Shown here piece by piece: positions 7,708 through 17,104 of a stretch of DNA of 64,000 nucleotides. Within the stretch, counting starts at the first letter, position 1. Every line of letters begins with the position of its first letter. The notes beneath the pieces are model-generated. The model saw only the letters and a list, made by a program, of their open reading frames with translations. It had not been told where the DNA came from and made no database searches. Origin of the DNA: Micromonospora vinacea (GTDB taxonomy: Bacteria; Actinomycetota; Actinomycetes; Mycobacteriales; Micromonosporaceae); contig NZ_JADOTY010000001.1 in the NCBI RefSeq assembly GCF_015751785.1, positions 62,001 to 126,000 of the forward strand, given 5' to 3'. Made by a program: the position numbers and the translations under genes.

Positions 7708-8576
7708 TGCCGACGATCTCCGGGCGGCCGGTGGGCACGCACACTCCGACCTCGGGTGGGCTGGCGAAGGCCGCCCTGCCGTACGCCGACGTGACCGGCG
7801 CACGGGTGGTGCAGGTCTACGTCTCCAACTCGCGCGGCTGGGCACTGCCCAACGGCGACCCCGGGCAGGACGTCCTGTTCCGCGACGGTTGCGCCGAGCG
7901 GGGCATTCCGACGTTCATCCACGCCGCGCTGCTGGTCAACCTGGGCTCGCCCACCCCTGCCACTGTCGAGAAGTCGGCCCAGACGCTGGCGCACGCGCTG
8001 CGTCGGGGCGTGGCGATCGGCGCGCGGGGGGTGGTGTTCCACGCGGGCAGTTCGGTGGACGAGGGGCACGCCGAGGCGGCGATGCGACAGGTCCGCGAGG
8101 TGTTGCTGCCGCTGCTCGACTGGACCGCCGAGGCTGGCGGGCCGATGTTGCTGGTCGAGCCGAGCGCGGGTGGAGGCCGGTCACTGGCCTCCCGGGTGGA
8201 GCAGCTCGGGCCCTACCTGGACGCGGTGGACCGGCACCCCATGCTCGGGGTCTGCTTCGACACCTGCCACGCCTGGGCGGCCGGGCACGACCTGGCGGCC
8301 GAGGGCGGCATGACGGCGACCCTGGACACCCTGGTGGCCACTGTCGGTGCGGACCGGCTGCGGCTGGTCCACGCCAACGACTCGAAGGATCTGTGCGGCT
8401 CCACCCGGGATCGGCACGAGAACATCGGCAAGGGCAGCATCGGCGAGCCCGCCTTCGCCGAGCTGATGGCCCACCCGGCGACCGCTGGCGTCCCGATCGT
8501 CGTGGAAACCCCCAGCGAGAAGCACCTGGGCCACGCCGCCGACATCAGCACGCTGACCCGCCTGTCCCACCCCTGA
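7707..8576 (+). CDS. nfo: Endonuclease IV-type AP endonuclease / xylose isomerase-like TIM barrel
   Basis: A 289-residue protein of the apurinic endonuclease (DNase IV) family, which cleaves the backbone at abasic sites using three metals. Candidate zinc ligands are present in order: His in FIHAALLVN, His in VVFHAG, Glu in LLVEPSAGG, Asp and His in CFDTCHAWAAGHD, His in LVHANDSKD, the DRHENIGKG segment and Glu in VVETPS. The ATG at 7707 overlaps the pknL stop by one base, so the two are translationally coupled. That DNA repair role is the likely one, although sugar-isomerase-like relatives share the fold. Confidence 0.85.
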   Translation: MPTISGRPVGTHTPTSGGLAKAALPYADVTGARVVQVYVSNSRGWALPNGDPGQDVLFRDGCAERGIPTFIHAALLVNLGSPTPATVEKSAQTLAHALRRGVAIGARGVVFHAGSSVDEGHAEAAMRQVREVLLPLLDWTAEAGGPMLLVEPSAGGGRSLASRVEQLGPYLDAVDRHPMLGVCFDTCHAWAAGHDLAAEGGMTATLDTLVATVGADRLRLVHANDSKDLCGSTRDRHENIGKGSIGEPAFAELMAHPATAGVPIVVETPSEKHLGHAADISTLTRLSHP

Positions 8577-8588
8577 CCCAACCTGCTG

Positions 8589-8648
8589 GTTGATCAAGAG
8601 GTTTACGTCAGATTCCGGTCGCCGGATGACGCAAACCTCTTGATCACC
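8589..8648. repeat. TTGATCA-anchored inverted repeat between convergent genes
   Basis: The left arm 8589-8617 and right arm 8622-8648 pair through TTGATCAAGAGGTTT(A/G)CGTCA, with small bulges and a short loop. It separates the convergent nfo and threonine aldolase genes and shares the TTGATCA(T/A)GAGGTT core with the element at 5063-5128. Confidence 0.75.
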
Positions 8649-8667
8649 GAGGTGAGCGCTGGGGGTG

Positions 8668-9702
8668 TCAGGCTGCGGCGAGGATGCGGGGTAGGGCTGC
8701 CACGGCGCGGTCGATGTCCGCGTCGCTGACGCCCAGGTGGGTGACCAGGCGGGCGGTACGGGGGCCGAGCACCGAGACCAGCACGCCCTCGGCCCGCGCC
8801 GCGGCGGCCAGGGCCCGTGCGTCCAGTGTGTGCTTGGTGAGGTCCAGCGCGACCAGGTTGGTACGGACCGTGGTGGCCAGCACCCCGAACGGCGCGACCG
8901 CCTCGGCGAGCCGGGCCGCCTTCGCGTGGTCGTCAGCCAGCCGGTCGATGTGGTGCGCCAGCGCGTACCGGCCGCCGGCGGCAAGAATGCCGGCCTGGCG
9001 CATGCCACCGCCCATCCGCTTGCGGATCAGCCGGGCACGTTGCATCTTCTCCGCGCTGCCCACCACCAGCGAACCGACCGGCGCGCCGAGACCCTTGGAG
9101 AGGCACACCGACAGCGTGTCGAAGAGCTGGCCGTACTCGATCAGCGGCACCCGGTCGGCGACGTGCGCGTGCCAGATCCGCGCGCCGTCACAGTGCAGCG
9201 CGACGCCCGCCTCGTCGGCGACCCCGCGCAGATCCCGCAGGGTCGCCAGCGGAATCACCCCGCCACCGCCGCGGTTGTGGGTCTGCTCGACGGCGATCGC
9301 GCGGGTGGGGACGGCGAAGTAGCCGTCCGGCCGGATCATCCCGGCCACCACCTCCGGGTCGATGTCCGCGCCCACCGCGGGCCAGGTCCGCGAGGAGATA
9401 CCGCCGTACGCGGCCGCGGCGCCGATCTCGTACGTGACAACGTGCGCGTCGGCGTCGCAGAGCAACTCGTCGCCGGGCGACACCAACAGTTGCAGGGCGA
9501 TCTGGTTCGCCATCGACCCGCTCGGGGCGAACAGCGCCGCCTCGTGCCCGAACAACGCGGCGACCTCGGCCTCCAGCGCGTTGACGCTCGGGTCTTCGCC
9601 GTACACGTCGTCACCGACCTCGGCGGCGGCCATCGCCTCCCGCATCCCGGCGGTGGGTCGGGTCACCGTGTCGGACCGCAGGTCCACGAACAGGTCAGGC
9701 AC
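8668..9702 (-). CDS. ltaE: Low-specificity L-threonine aldolase
   Basis: A 344-residue fold-type I PLP enzyme that cleaves L-threonine or allo-threonine to glycine and acetaldehyde. It opens with FVDLRSDTVTRPT. It also has GDDVYGEDPSVNALE, the pyridine-stacking EQTHN region, the PLP Asp in HCDGARIWHA and the PLP lysine in SLSKGLGAPVGS (read as CLSKGLGAP here). The start is GTG 9702, with CGAAAGGAAG just upstream; the frame opening to 9873 overlaps aroG and is rejected. It follows aroG by 38 bp. That gap is built from a repeat also seen at 34186-34241. Confidence 0.93.
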   Translation of the reverse strand: MPDLFVDLRSDTVTRPTAGMREAMAAAEVGDDVYGEDPSVNALEAEVAALFGHEAALFAPSGSMANQIALQLLVSPGDELLCDADAHVVTYEIGAAAAYGGISSRTWPAVGADIDPEVVAGMIRPDGYFAVPTRAIAVEQTHNRGGGGVIPLATLRDLRGVADEAGVALHCDGARIWHAHVADRVPLIEYGQLFDTLSVCLSKGLGAPVGSLVVGSAEKMQRARLIRKRMGGGMRQAGILAAGGRYALAHHIDRLADDHAKAARLAEAVAPFGVLATTVRTNLVALDLTKHTLDARALAAAARAEGVLVSVLGPRTARLVTHLGVSDADIDRAVAALPRILAAA

Positions 9703-9740
9703 TGTCTTCCTTTCGGCTGCCGACTGCCGGGTTCGCGAAC

Positions 9741-9743
<3 letters not shown>
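9703..9743 (-). repeat. Intercistronic repeat carrying a Shine-Dalgarno sequence, copy 1
   Basis: On the minus strand the aroG stop codon starts TGAGTTCGCGAACCC, followed by GCAGTCG and then CGAAAGG just before the ltaE GTG. The same blocks in the same order occur between the monooxygenase and hydrolase genes at 34186-34241. The element therefore supplies both the spacer and the ribosome site. Confidence 0.6.
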
Positions 9744-11213
<1,470 letters not shown>

Positions 11214-11232
11214 TCAATCTGCCGGGCGCTGG

Positions 11233-11739
11233 TCAGGACGCGCGGGTAGGTGCGACGCCGGTCGGCGTCGGAGCGGCCGGCCCACCCGGCGCTTCGCCGG
11301 CGATACACCAGTCGCTGCCGTCCCGGGTGACGGTGAAGACCAGCGGCCGGGTGACGGTGCGCTTGCCGACCGCGACCGAGACCGAGACGCTGACCTCCTG
11401 CCCGCGCGGACCGGACCGGACTCCGGTGATGGCCGCCTCCGGCACCTGGAAGTGGTCGGCGAAGTCACCGTTGGGGCCGGTGGCGCCCAGGTCGAAGCCG
11501 TCGTGCAGCAGAGCGCAGAGCTGGCTGCGGCCGGCGGCGACGTCCTTGGCCGCCATCGCGTCGAGGTAGGCCTGCACGCGCTCACGGGAGCGGGTGGCGG
11601 CCTCCTCGGCGGGGGCTCGGGCCGGCTTGGCGGCGGACTCGTCCTGGTCCTCGCCGCCGATCCCGCAGCCGACCAGGGCGACCGGCAGCAGCACCAGCCC
11701 GGCGGCGGTCGCCGCCAGCCTGCGGTGGGTCGCGCGCAT
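11233..11739 (-). CDS. Secreted lipoprotein of unknown function
   Basis: A 168-residue protein with a lipoprotein signal peptide: basic start (MRATHRR), hydrophobic core and lipobox LVGC with lipidated C25. After an acidic, Ala-rich linker comes a roughly 110-residue domain (RVQAYLDAMAAKDVAAGRSQLCALLHDGF ... FTVTRDGSDWCIAG, quoted in parts) with two Cys that could pair. Its pattern resembles NTF2/DUF4878-like lipoproteins of actinobacteria, but I cannot name it. I choose ATG 11739, since GGAGG lies 5 nt before it, rather than GTG two codons upstream. It lies downstream of the chitinase gene on the same strand but is separated from it by two strong hairpins. Confidence 0.8.
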   Translation of the reverse strand: MRATHRRLAATAAGLVLLPVALVGCGIGGEDQDESAAKPARAPAEEAATRSRERVQAYLDAMAAKDVAAGRSQLCALLHDGFDLGATGPNGDFADHFQVPEAAITGVRSGPRGQEVSVSVSVAVGKRTVTRPLVFTVTRDGSDWCIAGEAPGGPAAPTPTGVAPTRAS

Positions 11740-11817
11740 GATCACCTCCGTTGGCGGTGAGATCGAGACGTGCCGAGCCGCGAGTCTGCCACATTCAGCC
11801 GACCGAACCCAACGGCG

Positions 11818-11852
11818 GCGGTCCGGTCGACGCTGGGCGTCGACCGGACCGC
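11818..11852 (-). terminator. Perfect 16-bp hairpin downstream of the chitinase gene
   Basis: Arms 11818-11833 and 11837-11852 are perfect complements with a 3-nt loop. The hairpin is very GC-rich and has no T-tract, as is usual in high-GC actinobacteria. It lies 69 bp past the chitinase stop. Confidence 0.75.
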
Positions 11853-11861
11853 TGTGTCACG

Positions 11862-11894
11862 GGCGGGAAGGGACGGTGCGGGCCCCTTCCCGCC
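11862..11894 (-). terminator. Second hairpin downstream of the chitinase gene
   Basis: Arms 11862-11872 (GGCGGGAAGGG) and 11884-11894 are perfect 11-bp complements around an 11-nt loop, closer to the chitinase stop. Together with the hairpin at 11818-11852 they form a tandem terminator. Confidence 0.65.
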
Positions 11895-11920
11895 GTGTGG
11901 GTGGTGCGTCGGCCCTCGGC

Positions 11921-13546
11921 TCAGCCGAGACCGCCCTTGATGGCGCCGATGAGCTCGCCGTTGCTCGTGTCACCGGAGAGCTCCCAGAAGAACGCGCCAC
12001 CGAGGCCCTGGTTGTTCGCGTACGTCATCTTGCCGTTGATGGTCGACGGGGTGTCGTAGCTCCACCAGTTGCTGCCGCACTTGGCGTACGCGGTGCCGGC
12101 GATCGTGCCGGTGGCCGGGCAGGTGTTCTTGAGGACCTTGTAGTCCTCGATGCCGGCCTCGTAGGTGCCCGGCGCCGCGCCGGTGGCGCTGCCGCCCGGA
12201 GCGGCCTGGGTGACACCGGTCCAGCCCCGGCCGTAGAAGCCGATGCCGAGCAGCAGCTTGTTGGCCGGAACGCCCTTGCTCTTGAGCTTCTGGATCGCCG
12301 CGTCGGAGTTGAAGCCCTGCTGCGGGATGCCGGTGTACGAGGTGAGCGGCGAGTGCGGTGCCGTCGGACCCTGGGCGGCGAAGGCGCCGAAGTAGTCGTA
12401 GGTCATCGGCATCAGCCAGTTGAGGTTGCCGATGGCGCCGGCGTAGTCGGTGGCGTCGATCTTGCCCCCGTTGCTGCCGTCCGCGGTGATGGCGGCGGTG
12501 ACCAGGGCACTGGACCCGAACCTCGACCGCAACGCGCTGATCACGTTCTTGAATGCGTTCGGGCCGCTGCTGTCACAGCTCAGACCGCAGGCGTTGGGGT
12601 ACTCCCAGTCGACGTCGATGCCGTCGAAGACGTCCGCCCAGCGCGGATCCTCGACCAGGTTGTGGCAGCTCTCGGCGAACGCGGCCGGGTTCTGCGCGGC
12701 CTGGGTGAAGCCGCCGGACCAGGTCCAGCCACCGAACGACCAGATCACCTTGAGGTGCGGGTTCAGCTGCTTGAGCTTGCGCAGCTGGTTGAAGCTGCCG
12801 CGCAGCGGCTGGTCCCACGTGTCGGCGACGCCGTCCACGCTCTCCGCCGCTGTGTACGCCTTCTCGTAGTCGGCGTAGCTGTCACCGATGGTGCAACGAC
12901 CGCCGGTGGTGTTGCCGAAGGCGTACAGGATGTGGGTCAGCTTGGCGGCCGACCCGCTGGTCTGGATGTTCTTGACGTGGTAGTTCCGCCCGTAGACGCC
13001 CCACTCGGCGAAGTAGCCGACGATCTTCTTGCCGCCCGGGTTCGGCGGGTTGGTGGTCGGCGGTGGCGTGGTGGGCGGAGGGGTCGTGGGCGGCGTCGTC
13101 GTCGGCGGGGTGGTGGTCGGCGGAGTCGTGGTCGGCGGGGTGGTGCCGCCGCCGCACGCTGCACCGTTGATGGTGCAGTTCAGCGGCGCCTTGTAGGCGC
13201 CGCTGCCGTTGTAACCCCAGCTGAACGAGGCACCGGGGGCGATGCCGCCGGCCCAGCTCTTCTTGACCGCGACGTAGTGGTTGCCGCTGCTGGTGACGTC
13301 GGCGTCCCACGCGCTGCTGATGGTGGTGCCCGACGGCAGGTCGAACTCGATGCGCCAGGTGGTGACCGTGGCGCTGGAGCCGTTGGTGACGGTCACCCTC
13401 GTCTCGTGACCGGTCCCCCAGTCCTGCGCCTTGGTGAAGGTGGTGGTGACCGTGCCGGCGCCGAACGCGGTGGTCACCGGCACCGCTGCGACGGTCACGG
13501 CGACCACGGCACCGGCCCAGAGGGCCCGGCGGAGCGATCTTTTCAT
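11921..13546 (-). CDS. Secreted chitinase: CBM2, Pro/Thr linker, GH18
   Basis: A 541-residue extracellular enzyme. A Sec signal peptide covers about residues 1-29. A family 2 carbohydrate-binding module follows (about 31-132, with W residues such as WRIEFDLP and SWGYNGSG), then a PTTTPPTTT-type linker (about 134-172) and a GH18 catalytic barrel (about 173-541). The catalytic motif is DGIDVDWEYP with proton donor E315. It should hydrolyse chitin to oligosaccharides by substrate-assisted catalysis. The ATG start has GGGAG 8-9 nt upstream. A promoter and a palindrome lie immediately upstream. The gene is monocistronic with its own terminators. Confidence 0.96.
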   Translation of the reverse strand: MKRSLRRALWAGAVVAVTVAAVPVTTAFGAGTVTTTFTKAQDWGTGHETRVTVTNGSSATVTTWRIEFDLPSGTTISSAWDADVTSSGNHYVAVKKSWAGGIAPGASFSWGYNGSGAYKAPLNCTINGAACGGGTTPPTTTPPTTTPPTTTPPTTPPPTTPPPTTNPPNPGGKKIVGYFAEWGVYGRNYHVKNIQTSGSAAKLTHILYAFGNTTGGRCTIGDSYADYEKAYTAAESVDGVADTWDQPLRGSFNQLRKLKQLNPHLKVIWSFGGWTWSGGFTQAAQNPAAFAESCHNLVEDPRWADVFDGIDVDWEYPNACGLSCDSSGPNAFKNVISALRSRFGSSALVTAAITADGSNGGKIDATDYAGAIGNLNWLMPMTYDYFGAFAAQGPTAPHSPLTSYTGIPQQGFNSDAAIQKLKSKGVPANKLLLGIGFYGRGWTGVTQAAPGGSATGAAPGTYEAGIEDYKVLKNTCPATGTIAGTAYAKCGSNWWSYDTPSTINGKMTYANNQGLGGAFFWELSGDTSNGELIGAIKGGLG

Positions 13547-13564
13547 GAGGCGTCTCCCGAACTG

Positions 13565-13581
13565 TTAGGAAACTTTCCAAA
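13565..13581. promoter_or_regulatory. Candidate operator upstream of the chitinase gene
   Basis: TTAGGAAA-C-TTTCCAAA is a near-perfect palindrome with one mismatch. It starts about 13 bp downstream of the predicted -10 box, inside the 5' leader, where a bound repressor would block transcription. The cognate regulator is not in the window. Confidence 0.5.
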
Positions 13582-13593
13582 AGAGATGGTGAG

Positions 13594-13623
13594 ACGGTAC
13601 TCACGGCGTCATCAGTTCGTCAA
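13594..13623 (-). promoter_or_regulatory. Vegetative-type promoter of the chitinase gene
   Basis: TTGACG at 13623-13618 and TACCGT at 13599-13594, separated by 18 bp, match the housekeeping sigma consensus reasonably well. The predicted start near 13587 leaves a leader of about 40 nt containing the palindrome and the GGGAG ribosome site. Confidence 0.5.
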
Positions 13624-13701
13624 GATGCGCATGTTTCGATTTCTCCTGGTGCACGGAGTGCGTACGCTGCGCCCACCCCGGGCCGACACCCGGCCGGCGC
13701 G

Positions 13702-13707
13702 TAGCCT
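13702..13707 (+). promoter_or_regulatory. -10 box of the glutathione peroxidase gene
   Basis: TAGCCT ends exactly 6 nt before ATG 13714, the leaderless layout. Confidence 0.45.
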
Positions 13708-13713
13708 CGGCCC

Positions 13714-14205
13714 ATGACCGTCTTCGACATCCCGATCGACGCCCTCAACGGCGGCCCCGCCGACCTGGCCCGCCACCGCGGCAAGGCGTTGCTGGTCGTC
13801 AACGTGGCCTCCCGCTGCGGCCTCACCCCGCAGTACGCCGGCCTCCAGACACTCGCCGACGCCTACGCCGACCAGGGCCTCGTCGTGCTCGGCGTGCCGT
13901 GCAACCAGTTCGCCGGACAGGAGCCGGGCAGTGCCGCCGAGATCAGCGACTTCTGCCAGGTCAACTACGGGGTCACCTTCCCGCTGACCGAGAAGGTCGA
14001 CGTCAACGGCCCGGACCGGCACCCGCTCTACGCCGCGCTCGTGGACACCCCGGACGCCGACGGGCACACCGGTGACGTGCGCTGGAACTTCGAGAAGTTC
14101 CTGGTTGCCCCGGACGGCTCGGTCGCCGCCCGGTTCGCCCCCAGTGTCGAGCCCGGCTCCGACGACCTACGCGCGGCCATCGAAAAGACCCTCCCCACCT
14201 CCTGA
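13714..14205 (+). CDS. Glutathione peroxidase family (Cys-type) thiol peroxidase
   Basis: A 163-residue member of the glutathione peroxidase family. The peroxidatic residue is Cys35 in NVASRCGLTPQY rather than selenocysteine, and the partner motifs PCNQFAGQEPG (Gln) and WNFEKFLV (Trp, Asn) are intact. Cys-type bacterial members usually take electrons from thioredoxin, and actinomycetes lack glutathione, so it is better seen as a thioredoxin-dependent hydroperoxide reductase. The length is normal. It is divergent from the chitinase gene. Confidence 0.93.
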   Translation: MTVFDIPIDALNGGPADLARHRGKALLVVNVASRCGLTPQYAGLQTLADAYADQGLVVLGVPCNQFAGQEPGSAAEISDFCQVNYGVTFPLTEKVDVNGPDRHPLYAALVDTPDADGHTGDVRWNFEKFLVAPDGSVAARFAPSVEPGSDDLRAAIEKTLPTS

Positions 14206-14260
14206 CGCCCCGGGGCGCTCCGTGGCGCCGCGTCGATGCGCGTCGACGCCCCTCGACGCG

Positions 14261-14335
14261 GTCGATCATGGAGTCGTGGTGCCCGACTTGCCCAGGTCAG
14301 CCCGACTCGTCCCCCAGCACAACTCCATGATCGAC
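14261..14335. repeat. GATCATGGAGT-anchored inverted repeat
   Basis: The left arm 14261-14282 and right arm 14316-14335 pair as GTCGATCATGGAGT(C/T)GTG(G/C)TG around a 33-nt loop. It lies just after the glutathione peroxidase gene and resembles the TTGATCA elements at 5063 and 8589, with a diverged core. Confidence 0.65.
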
Positions 14336-14399
14336 GGCCTTGCCGACCCTCCCGACGTCTGGGTTGCGCCCGGGCCGCCTTGATCGCGCTCGAACATGG

Positions 14400-14586
14400 A
14401 TGTGGTGGCCTCTGCGCCTCCGCGCGCCCACCACCGCGCCAACCGCACGCCACCGGAGAGTGGCACGTCGCCGGAGAGCCGGTCGCCGACCAGCGTGAGC
14501 AGTACGTTGTGCAGGACGGGGCTCGCGGCGCACCAGGCACCCGCCGGGACGGCGAAGGTCGCGCAGCCCTCGACGAGACGGCGCAT
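14400..14586 (-). pseudogene. Possible remnant of a GNAT-type acetyltransferase gene
   Basis: The minus-strand frame reads MRRLVEGCATFAVPAGAW, then CAASPVLHNVLLTLVGDRL and a WWARGG segment. This resembles the N-terminal half of actinobacterial GNAT proteins (the PVxHNxxLxL helix). The acetyl-CoA-binding half is absent and the frame then runs into the inverted repeat at 14261-14335. This is a pattern judgement only; it could be chance. Confidence 0.25.
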
Positions 14587-14675
14587 GCGCGGCAGCCTGC
14601 CCGGCCCGCCGGCAGCCGAATAACCCACCAGCCTGGTCGGGAATGCGTCGCGGGTGGACGGAGTTGGGAACGAGC

Positions 14676-15350
14676 ATGACAACTGTGGGACTGATCGGCA
14701 GTGGCAACATCGGCGGCACCGTGGCCCGGCTGGCCGTCGACGCCGGCTACGACGTGGTGCTGAGCAACTCGCGGGGCCCGGAGACCCTCACCGACCTGGT
14801 GGAGACCCTGGGCGCTCACGCCAGCGCCGGCACCACGCAGGACGCGGCGCAGGTCGGTGACCTGGTGGTCGTCAGCGTGCCGCTGAAGGCGTACCGCGCG
14901 GTGCCCGTGGAACCGCTGGCCGGCAAGGTCGTCATCGACACCAACAACTACTACCCGCAGCGCGATGGCACCTTCCCGGAGCTGGACTCCGGTGAGACCA
15001 CCAGCAGCGAGCTGCTCCAGCGCCACCTGCCGGACTCGCGGGTGGTCAAGGTCTTCAACAACATCTACTTCAAGGGCCTGGCCGCGCTCCCCCGCCCGAC
15101 CGGCGCCGCCGACCGCAGCGCCCTCGCGATCGCCGGCGACGACGCCGCCGCGAAGGCCGAGGTGACCGCCTTCCTGGACCGCATCGGCTACGACGCGGTG
15201 GACGTCGGCCCGCTGGCCGAGGGGTGGCGCTACCAGCCGGACACCCCGGCGTACGGCACGCTCTACTCCGCGAGCCCCACCGACTGGGAGCACCCGGCGC
15301 AGGGCGACGCCGCGAAGCTGCGCGACGCCCTGGCCGCCGCCACCCGCTGA
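14676..15350 (+). CDS. NADPH-dependent F420 reductase-like NADP-binding oxidoreductase
   Basis: A 224-residue protein with an N-terminal Rossmann motif (VGLIGSGNIGGTVARLA) followed by LSNSRGPETL, the NADP-binding segment typical of F420H2:NADP+ oxidoreductase-type proteins. Further conserved parts are VVVSVPLKAY, VVIDTNNYYPQRDG and KVFNNIYF. Relatives either move hydride between NADP and F420 or are dinucleotide-binding proteins of unknown substrate. ATG 14676 (MTTVGLIG) is chosen because the Rossmann strand must start there; 11 extra in-frame residues upstream look non-coding. The gene stands alone. Confidence 0.8.
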   Translation: MTTVGLIGSGNIGGTVARLAVDAGYDVVLSNSRGPETLTDLVETLGAHASAGTTQDAAQVGDLVVVSVPLKAYRAVPVEPLAGKVVIDTNNYYPQRDGTFPELDSGETTSSELLQRHLPDSRVVKVFNNIYFKGLAALPRPTGAADRSALAIAGDDAAAKAEVTAFLDRIGYDAVDVGPLAEGWRYQPDTPAYGTLYSASPTDWEHPAQGDAAKLRDALAAATR

Positions 15351-15383
15351 GCAAGGCCAGCCGCCGTCCTGCCCGCGATTCCC

Positions 15384-16988
15384 TTATGGGGTGGTCGTAC
15401 TACGGAGGGCGGCGGCGAGCTCGTCGTCGTAGCTGGCGATCGGCTGCCCGTCCGAGGCGTACGCGACGAGCCGGCCGTGGGCCATCGTCGCGGACCGGAA
15501 CGAGAAGGTACGCGAACCCGGGTACGCGGCGAGCAGCGGGATGGCCCTGGGTGCTCCACCCGGTGCGGAGTAGTACTCCAGGCGGGTCACCTGCGGGGAG
15601 ACCACGCCGTTGACCCGGACCTTGGTCTTCTCGGCGCGGGTGCCGAAGGTGACCGGCGCGTCGGTGGCGTATTCGGCGCATTCGGCCGGTCCACGGCAGA
15701 CGAAGAAGTATCGCGGGTTGACCACGTCGTCGAGGCGGTACGCCTTGAAGGTGGGGTCGGCCCCGGCCGGCAGCGGCTGTACGGCGAAGAACGCGACAGC
15801 CACAGTGGCGGTGACGCCCACCCGCAGCCAGGCACGGCCAGCTGCCGGTCGTCTGCTCGTGTGCTGGGCGGCGACGGCGACACCGCCGAAGCCGACGAGG
15901 CACAGGAGGCACACCCCGACGGCACGGGCGTTCTCGAAGAGGAACTGCACTCCCGGCCGCGTCGAGACCGGGCTGAGCACCGCGCCCAACGAGACGACCA
16001 TGGCGGCGAGCAGCGCCGCGCCGGCGGCCCGCTGGGTGACGCCGGACGCGCCGATCAGCAGCATCGCGGCGAGCACCGGCCACACCTGGTGGTGGGTCCA
16101 GGACACCGGGGACGCGGCCACTGTGGCGCAGCCGACGAGCACGGCGGCGTGCCCGGGGCGACCCTGCCTCGACAACTGTCGGGCCCGCAGCAGTGCCGCC
16201 GCGCAGATCAGTGCCACCATGCCGGCCCAGAGCACTGGCAGCGCCGTCTCGTCGACGCCGACGCGCAGCAGCATGCCGTGCACTGACTGGTTGCCCAACG
16301 AGGACAGATTGCCGATGCGGGAGGTCTGTCGCACGGTCTCGGTCCAGTAGGCCCAGCTCTCCCGGGGCAGCACTACCGCGGCGAGCCCCGCGCAGGCCAG
16401 GAAGGTGGCCGCCGACCGGCCGGCGTCACGGTAGCGCCCGACGGCGAGGAAGTAGACCACGAACAGCAGCGGGGTGAGCTTGATCGCCGCGGCCACCCCG
16501 ACCAGCGTTCCGCGCAGTCGGGGTGGGACGACGCCCAGCCCGTCGAGCAGGGCCATCAGCACGATGAAGATGCTGACCTGCCCGAAGCGGAGGTTGCTCT
16601 GCACCGGCGCGGAGAGCATCAGCACGGTGGCCGCCAGCGCCACGACGAGCGGGCGCCGGGACTGTCGGGTGGTCAGCGCGACCCCGACCGACCCGGCGAT
16701 GGCGACGACCGCCGCGCACGTCGCCACCAGCCAGATCCCCTGGAGCACGCCCTCGCTGACGGCGGTGATCGGCCACAGTACGAGAGCGGCGAACGGCGGA
16801 TAGGTGAACGGGCCGCCGTTCTCCGCCTCATATCCGTACAGCGGCTTTCCGGCGCGCAGGTCGGACAGCGCACCGTAGTAGATGTGCAGGTCGGAGAGGC
16901 GATCCGGCCGATGCAGGACGAGCACACCGGACACCAGCGCGACGACGACGAAGGCCGCCCACGCCAGCGCCACCCGGCGATCCCGCAT
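15384..16988 (-). CDS. GT87-family (DUF2029) polyprenyl-phosphate mannosyltransferase-like membrane protein with a C-terminal extracytoplasmic domain
   Basis: A 534-residue polytopic protein. The first TM helix is at about 8-26, followed by the loop DLHIYYGALSDLRAGKPLYGYE that carries the Asp expected in GT-C catalysis, and FTYPPFAAL. This matches the family 87 alpha-mannosyltransferases that use polyprenyl-phosphate-mannose on the outer membrane face. About ten TM helices follow to near residue 410. The last 120 residues are not hydrophobic: they start after FFAVQPLPAGADPT, contain FFVCRGPAECAEYATD with two Cys, and look like a beta-rich outer domain. Such a tail is not typical of GT87. The gene is monocistronic. 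Confidence 0.8.
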   Translation of the reverse strand: MRDRRVALAWAAFVVVALVSGVLVLHRPDRLSDLHIYYGALSDLRAGKPLYGYEAENGGPFTYPPFAALVLWPITAVSEGVLQGIWLVATCAAVVAIAGSVGVALTTRQSRRPLVVALAATVLMLSAPVQSNLRFGQVSIFIVLMALLDGLGVVPPRLRGTLVGVAAAIKLTPLLFVVYFLAVGRYRDAGRSAATFLACAGLAAVVLPRESWAYWTETVRQTSRIGNLSSLGNQSVHGMLLRVGVDETALPVLWAGMVALICAAALLRARQLSRQGRPGHAAVLVGCATVAASPVSWTHHQVWPVLAAMLLIGASGVTQRAAGAALLAAMVVSLGAVLSPVSTRPGVQFLFENARAVGVCLLCLVGFGGVAVAAQHTSRRPAAGRAWLRVGVTATVAVAFFAVQPLPAGADPTFKAYRLDDVVNPRYFFVCRGPAECAEYATDAPVTFGTRAEKTKVRVNGVVSPQVTRLEYYSAPGGAPRAIPLLAAYPGSRTFSFRSATMAHGRLVAYASDGQPIASYDDELAAALRSTTTP

Positions 16989-17104
16989 CGCCCGAGAATA
17001 GGCGACCGCGATGGCCCGCGTGGGCCCCGCGGCGGCGCAAACGCCCGGGTCGGTTCCACGTCTGCTCTCGGAAGAACGGGTGCCGCGGGACGGGTGTCGA
17101 TTCG

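Larger units (their letters stand above)
14206..14675. other. 470-bp region without an intact gene
   Basis: The region holds an inverted repeat at 14261-14335 and a probable gene remnant at 14400-14586. Open frames on both strands here have neither a good start nor recognisable full-length domains. Confidence 0.6.

Noticed and set aside
5689..7845. 718-residue open frame on the minus strand opposite pknL
   Set aside because: It is an antisense shadow of a strongly supported kinase gene; its His/Gly/Arg-rich composition is typical of reversed GC-rich coding sequence and no domain is recognisable.
13050..13145. Short tandem repeats that might suggest a CRISPR or minisatellite
   Set aside because: They are in frame and encode the Pro/Thr linker of the chitinase; there are no spacers of even length and no cas genes.
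14236..14679. 147-residue plus-strand frame in the 14.2-14.7 kb gap
   Set aside because: It has no ribosome site and no recognisable domain, and spans the inverted repeat; composition is that of non-coding GC-rich DNA.
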